NCBI GenBank assembly: GCA_005877965.1
Contig: VBNP01000040.1
Location: 1 to 8,292, forward strand
Length of the DNA: 8,292 bases
Direction: 5' to 3'
Origin: Gammaproteobacteria bacterium
Lineage (GTDB): Bacteria; Pseudomonadota; Gammaproteobacteria; Steroidobacterales; Steroidobacteraceae
This document shows, piece after piece, positions 6,358-8,292 of this stretch. Numbering within the stretch: the stretch's first letter is position 1; every line of letters starts with the position of its first letter. The notes under the pieces are model-generated. The model was not told the origin of the DNA, made no database searches, and saw only the letters and a program-made list of their open reading frames with translations. The translations under genes were made by a program, and so were the position numbers.

Positions 6358-6404
6358 GGCGGCAGGCGCCTTGGCACGAAGGCGTGGCGCCTGCCGCCTT
6401 TTTT
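6358..6404 (+). terminator. Intrinsic terminator controlled by the glycine riboswitch
   Basis: A perfect 13-bp GC-rich stem, GGCGGCAGGCGCC (6358-6370) with GGCGCCTGCCGCC (6386-6398), closes a 15-nt loop and runs into six T residues (6399-6404), with more T after one G. It begins at the base directly after the P1 strand of aptamer 2 and ends just before the gcvT ribosome binding site. This layout implies attenuation: read-through when glycine is bound. An extended P1 (CCGC 6258-6261 with GCGG 6359-6362) could hold the start of the left arm. Confidence 0.9.
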
Positions 6405-6408
6405 GTTT

Positions 6409-6413
6409 GGAGG
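6409..6413 (+). promoter_or_regulatory. Ribosome binding site that fixes the GTG start of gcvT
   Basis: GGAGG lies 4 nt before GTG at 6418-6420. The frame has no ATG nearby, and GTG followed by GRHTPLFKLH aligns with the E. coli GcvT N-terminus, which is MAQQTPLYEQH. The site lies between the terminator T-run and the start, so it is exposed after read-through. Confidence 0.8.
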
Positions 6414-6417
6414 ATCT

Positions 6418-7524
6418 GTGGGAAGACACACCCCGCTTTTCAAGCTGCACCAGGAGCTGGGCGCCCGCATCGTCGACTTCGGTGGCTGGGACATGCCGGT
6501 ACAGTACAGCTCGCAGATCGGCGAGCACCACGCGGTGCGCCGCGCGGCCGGCGTGTTCGACGTGTCGCACATGTGTGTCGTGGACCTGCGCGGCGCGCGC
6601 GTGCGCGCGTTGCTGCAGCAGCTGCTGGCGAACGACGTGGCGAAGCTCAAGACGCCCGGCAAGGCGCTCTACAGCTGCATGCTGAACGAGCGCGGCGGGG
6701 TCATCGACGACACAATCGTCTATTACCTGTCCGACTCCTGGTTCCGCGCCGTGGTGAACGCCGGCACGCGCGATAAGGACCTCGCCTGGATTCGCCGCCA
6801 CGCGCCGGCCTGCGGCGTCGAGGTGACCGAGCGTACCGACCTCGCCATGCTCGCGATCCAGGGCCCCGAGGGGCGTGCCAAGGCGGCTCAGCTGCTTACG
6901 GCGGCGGATGCCGGCGCCGCGCTCGCGCTGCACACCTTCGTGGGTCGCGAGATCGGCGGCTGGTTCGTGGCGCGCACCGGCTACACCGGCGAGGACGGGT
7001 TCGAGATCATGATGCCGGCGGCGGAGGCGGTGCCCGCGTGGCGCCGGCTCAATTCCCTCGGGGTGGCCTCCTGTGGCCTGGGCGCCCGCGATACGCTGCG
7101 CCTCGAAGCGGGCATGAACCTGTACGGCAACGACATGGACGAGGGCACGCAGCCGTTCGAGTCCGGGCTCGGCTGGACCGTGGCGATGGAGCCGCACGAG
7201 CGCGCCTTCATCGGCCGCGAGGCGCTCGCGCCGATCGCTCGCGGCGGCTCGCCGCGCAGGCTCGTGGGTCTCGTGCTCACGGACCGCGGTGTGTTGCGCA
7301 GTCACCAGAGAGTGGTCATTCCCGGCGGCGGCGAAGGCGAGATCACGAGCGGCACGTTTTCCCCGACACTCGAGCGCTCCATTGCGTTCGCGCGTGTTCC
7401 CGCGGACACGGGCGCTGCCGTGCAGGTCGACATACGCGGCAAGCTCCTGAACGCGCGCGTGGTGAAGCCGCCGTTCGTGCGCTCCGGCCAATCCCTTATT
7501 GGATCATCGAAGGGCCCATCATGA
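6418..7524 (+). CDS. gcvT: Aminomethyltransferase, glycine cleavage system T protein
   Basis: GcvT takes the aminomethyl group from the lipoyl arm of GcvH and, with tetrahydrofolate, releases NH3 and methylene-tetrahydrofolate. The protein is 368 residues, close to the E. coli length. It aligns from its first residues: TPLFKLHQELGARIVDFGGW, MPVQYSSQIGEHHAV, FDVSHM, then GGVIDD (93-98, active-site region), ARTGYTGEDGFEI, CGLGARDTLRLEAGMNLYG (219-237) and GEITSGTFSPTLERSIAFARVP in the C-terminal domain. The reading frame stays open far upstream, through the riboswitch and antisense to ispG, but homology begins only at the GTG. The stop overlaps the gcvH start in ATGA (7521-7524). It is the first gene of the riboswitch-controlled operon, and in E. 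coli gcvT follows ubiI directly. Confidence 0.97.
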   Translation: MGRHTPLFKLHQELGARIVDFGGWDMPVQYSSQIGEHHAVRRAAGVFDVSHMCVVDLRGARVRALLQQLLANDVAKLKTPGKALYSCMLNERGGVIDDTIVYYLSDSWFRAVVNAGTRDKDLAWIRRHAPACGVEVTERTDLAMLAIQGPEGRAKAAQLLTAADAGAALALHTFVGREIGGWFVARTGYTGEDGFEIMMPAAEAVPAWRRLNSLGVASCGLGARDTLRLEAGMNLYGNDMDEGTQPFESGLGWTVAMEPHERAFIGREALAPIARGGSPRRLVGLVLTDRGVLRSHQRVVIPGGGEGEITSGTFSPTLERSIAFARVPADTGAAVQVDIRGKLLNARVVKPPFVRSGQSLIGSSKGPS

Positions 7525-7919
7525 GCACTGTTCCCGCGGATCTGAGGTACACCAAGTCCCACGAATGGGTGCGGACTCTCGCCGACGGCACCGTGGAGGT
7601 CGGCATCACCGATCACGCCCAGCACGCGCTCGGTGATCTGGTGTTCGTCGAGGTGCCCGAGGCCGGGCGTACCGTGAAGGCGGGCGAGCCGTGCGCGGTG
7701 GTCGAGTCGGTCAAGGCGGCCTCCGATGTCTATGCGCCGCTCGCCGGCGAGGTGACCGCGGGGAACCCCAGGCTCGGCGAGGCGCCGGAAACCGTCAACA
7801 CGGACGCCTACGGCGAGGGCTGGCTGATGCGGCTGCGGCCGGCGCCGGGGGCGCTTACCGGCGCGGCACTCATGTCGGCTGCGGACTATCAGAAGGTGCT
7901 GGAAGCGGAGGGCGGCTGA
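7521..7919 (+). CDS. gcvH: Glycine cleavage system H protein (lipoyl carrier)
   Basis: GcvH carries the aminomethyl intermediate between the P, T and L proteins on a lipoylated lysine. The product has 132 residues, the usual size. The N-terminus reads PADLRYTKSHEWVR, followed by VGITDHAQHALGDLVFVEVPEAG. The lipoylation site is VESVKAASDVYAP, with Lys65 as the modified residue. GEGWLMRLRP and the late SAADYQKVLE are also typical. GAAGG at 7509-7513 before the ATG may serve as ribosome binding site, helped by the 4-bp overlap with gcvT. The stop shares one base with the gcvPA start (TGATG, 7917-7921). Lipoyl attachment enzymes and the L protein are not in the window. Confidence 0.97.
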   Translation: MSTVPADLRYTKSHEWVRTLADGTVEVGITDHAQHALGDLVFVEVPEAGRTVKAGEPCAVVESVKAASDVYAPLAGEVTAGNPRLGEAPETVNTDAYGEGWLMRLRPAPGALTGAALMSAADYQKVLEAEGG

Positions 7920-8292
7920 TGGCCTTCATTCCCCATACCGAGGCCGATGTCGCGGCGATGCTCGCCACCATCGGCGTCGCCGGCATCGAGAATCTCTTCG
8001 ACGAGATCCCGCCGGATCTGCGCGTCAAGTCCCTCGCAGGCGTGCCGCCCGAGCTCAACGAAATGGAGATCGGGCGCCTGATGACCGAGCGTGCCCGTGC
8101 CGACGGTGCGCCGCTCACCTTCATCGGTGCCGGGGCCTACGAGCACCACATTCCCGCGGCGGTGTGGGCCATCACCACGCGCGGGGAGTTCTACAGCGCC
8201 TACACGCCCTACCAGGCGGAGGCCAGCCAGGGCACGCTGCAGCTGATCTACGAATTCCAGACCATGATCGCGCGTCTGACCGGCATGGAGGT
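7919..8292 (+). CDS. gcvPA: Glycine dehydrogenase (decarboxylating) subunit 1, 3' end outside the window
   Basis: This is the N-terminal half of a split P protein. The complete enzyme, made with the PLP-bearing subunit 2 (gcvPB), decarboxylates glycine and loads the aminomethyl group onto GcvH. The visible 124 residues begin FIPHTEADVAAMLATIGV, continue with FIGAGAYEHHIPAAV and EFYSAYTPYQAEASQGTLQ, and reach YEFQTMIARLTGMEV. They match the subunit 1 type of Bacillus and many proteobacteria (MLATIG, FLGAGxYDHY, AYTPYQxExSQG). Single-chain P proteins such as that of E. coli start differently, so a split enzyme is expected, with gcvPB probably next. The start overlaps the gcvH stop by one base. 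The PLP lysine lies in the other subunit and cannot be checked here. Confidence 0.94.
   Translation, partial: MAFIPHTEADVAAMLATIGVAGIENLFDEIPPDLRVKSLAGVPPELNEMEIGRLMTERARADGAPLTFIGAGAYEHHIPAAVWAITTRGEFYSAYTPYQAEASQGTLQLIYEFQTMIARLTGME

Noticed and set aside
6220..7491. Long minus-strand frame opposite gcvT
   Set aside because: It overlaps the riboswitch, terminator and gcvT, has no family motifs, and is explained by high GC at third positions.
4825..7524. A very long open frame (899 codons) running antisense to ispG and into gcvT
   Set aside because: Only its last 368 codons match a known protein (GcvT). The upstream part is opposite ispG and crosses the riboswitch and terminator. Long antisense frames are expected in GC-rich DNA.
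1..8292. CRISPR array, phage, transposon or defence genes
   Set aside because: No regularly spaced repeats, transposase, integrase or nuclease motifs were seen in any gene or gap.

Overview
This is a GC-rich bacterial chromosomal window of core metabolism, most likely from a gammaproteobacterium. Two things support that: the E. coli-type gene order pepP-ubiH-ubiI followed by gcvT-gcvH, and UbiH/UbiI-type ubiquinone hydroxylases. Unlike E. coli, the organism places a tandem glycine riboswitch before gcvT and uses a split glycine decarboxylase, since the last gene is the gcvPA type. These traits fit environmental, high-GC gammaproteobacterial lineages better than enterics, but the exact order or family cannot be read from this window.

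Layout. Positions 2-3583 (+) hold the end of pepP (aminopeptidase P), then ubiH and ubiI, two FAD monooxygenases of ubiquinone synthesis. The three genes overlap by 4 and 8 bp, so they form a tight operon. A strong imperfect hairpin (3573-3610) covers the ubiI stop codon. Positions 3645-4448 (+) carry a short-chain dehydrogenase/reductase (SDR) with visibly lower GC, its own strong ribosome binding site, and unusual residues at the catalytic positions. Positions 4449-4558 are a gene-free gap between convergent genes. Positions 4559-6120 (-) hold ispG and a pterin-4a-carbinolamine dehydratase, overlapping by 4 bp and transcribed leftwards. Positions 6121-6417 are the divergent control region: back-to-back candidate promoters, a tandem glycine riboswitch and a strong intrinsic terminator. 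Positions 6418-8292 (+) hold gcvT, gcvH and the beginning of gcvPA, again with overlapping start and stop codons.

How the parts work together. The gcv genes encode the T, H and P1 proteins of the glycine cleavage system, which breaks glycine down to CO2, NH3 and methylene-tetrahydrofolate. The riboswitch should let transcription pass the terminator only when glycine is abundant. UbiH and UbiI hydroxylate the ubiquinone ring, and IspG makes the isoprenoid precursor HMBPP, which also feeds the ubiquinone tail. No phage, CRISPR, transposase or defence genes were seen. The most unusual element is the compositionally distinct SDR gene, with an altered active site, a hairpin on one side and an imperfect 12-bp direct repeat on both sides. 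It sits within the block (SDR, dehydratase, ispG) that separates ubiI from gcvT relative to E. coli. I do not see a clearly new multi-gene system.
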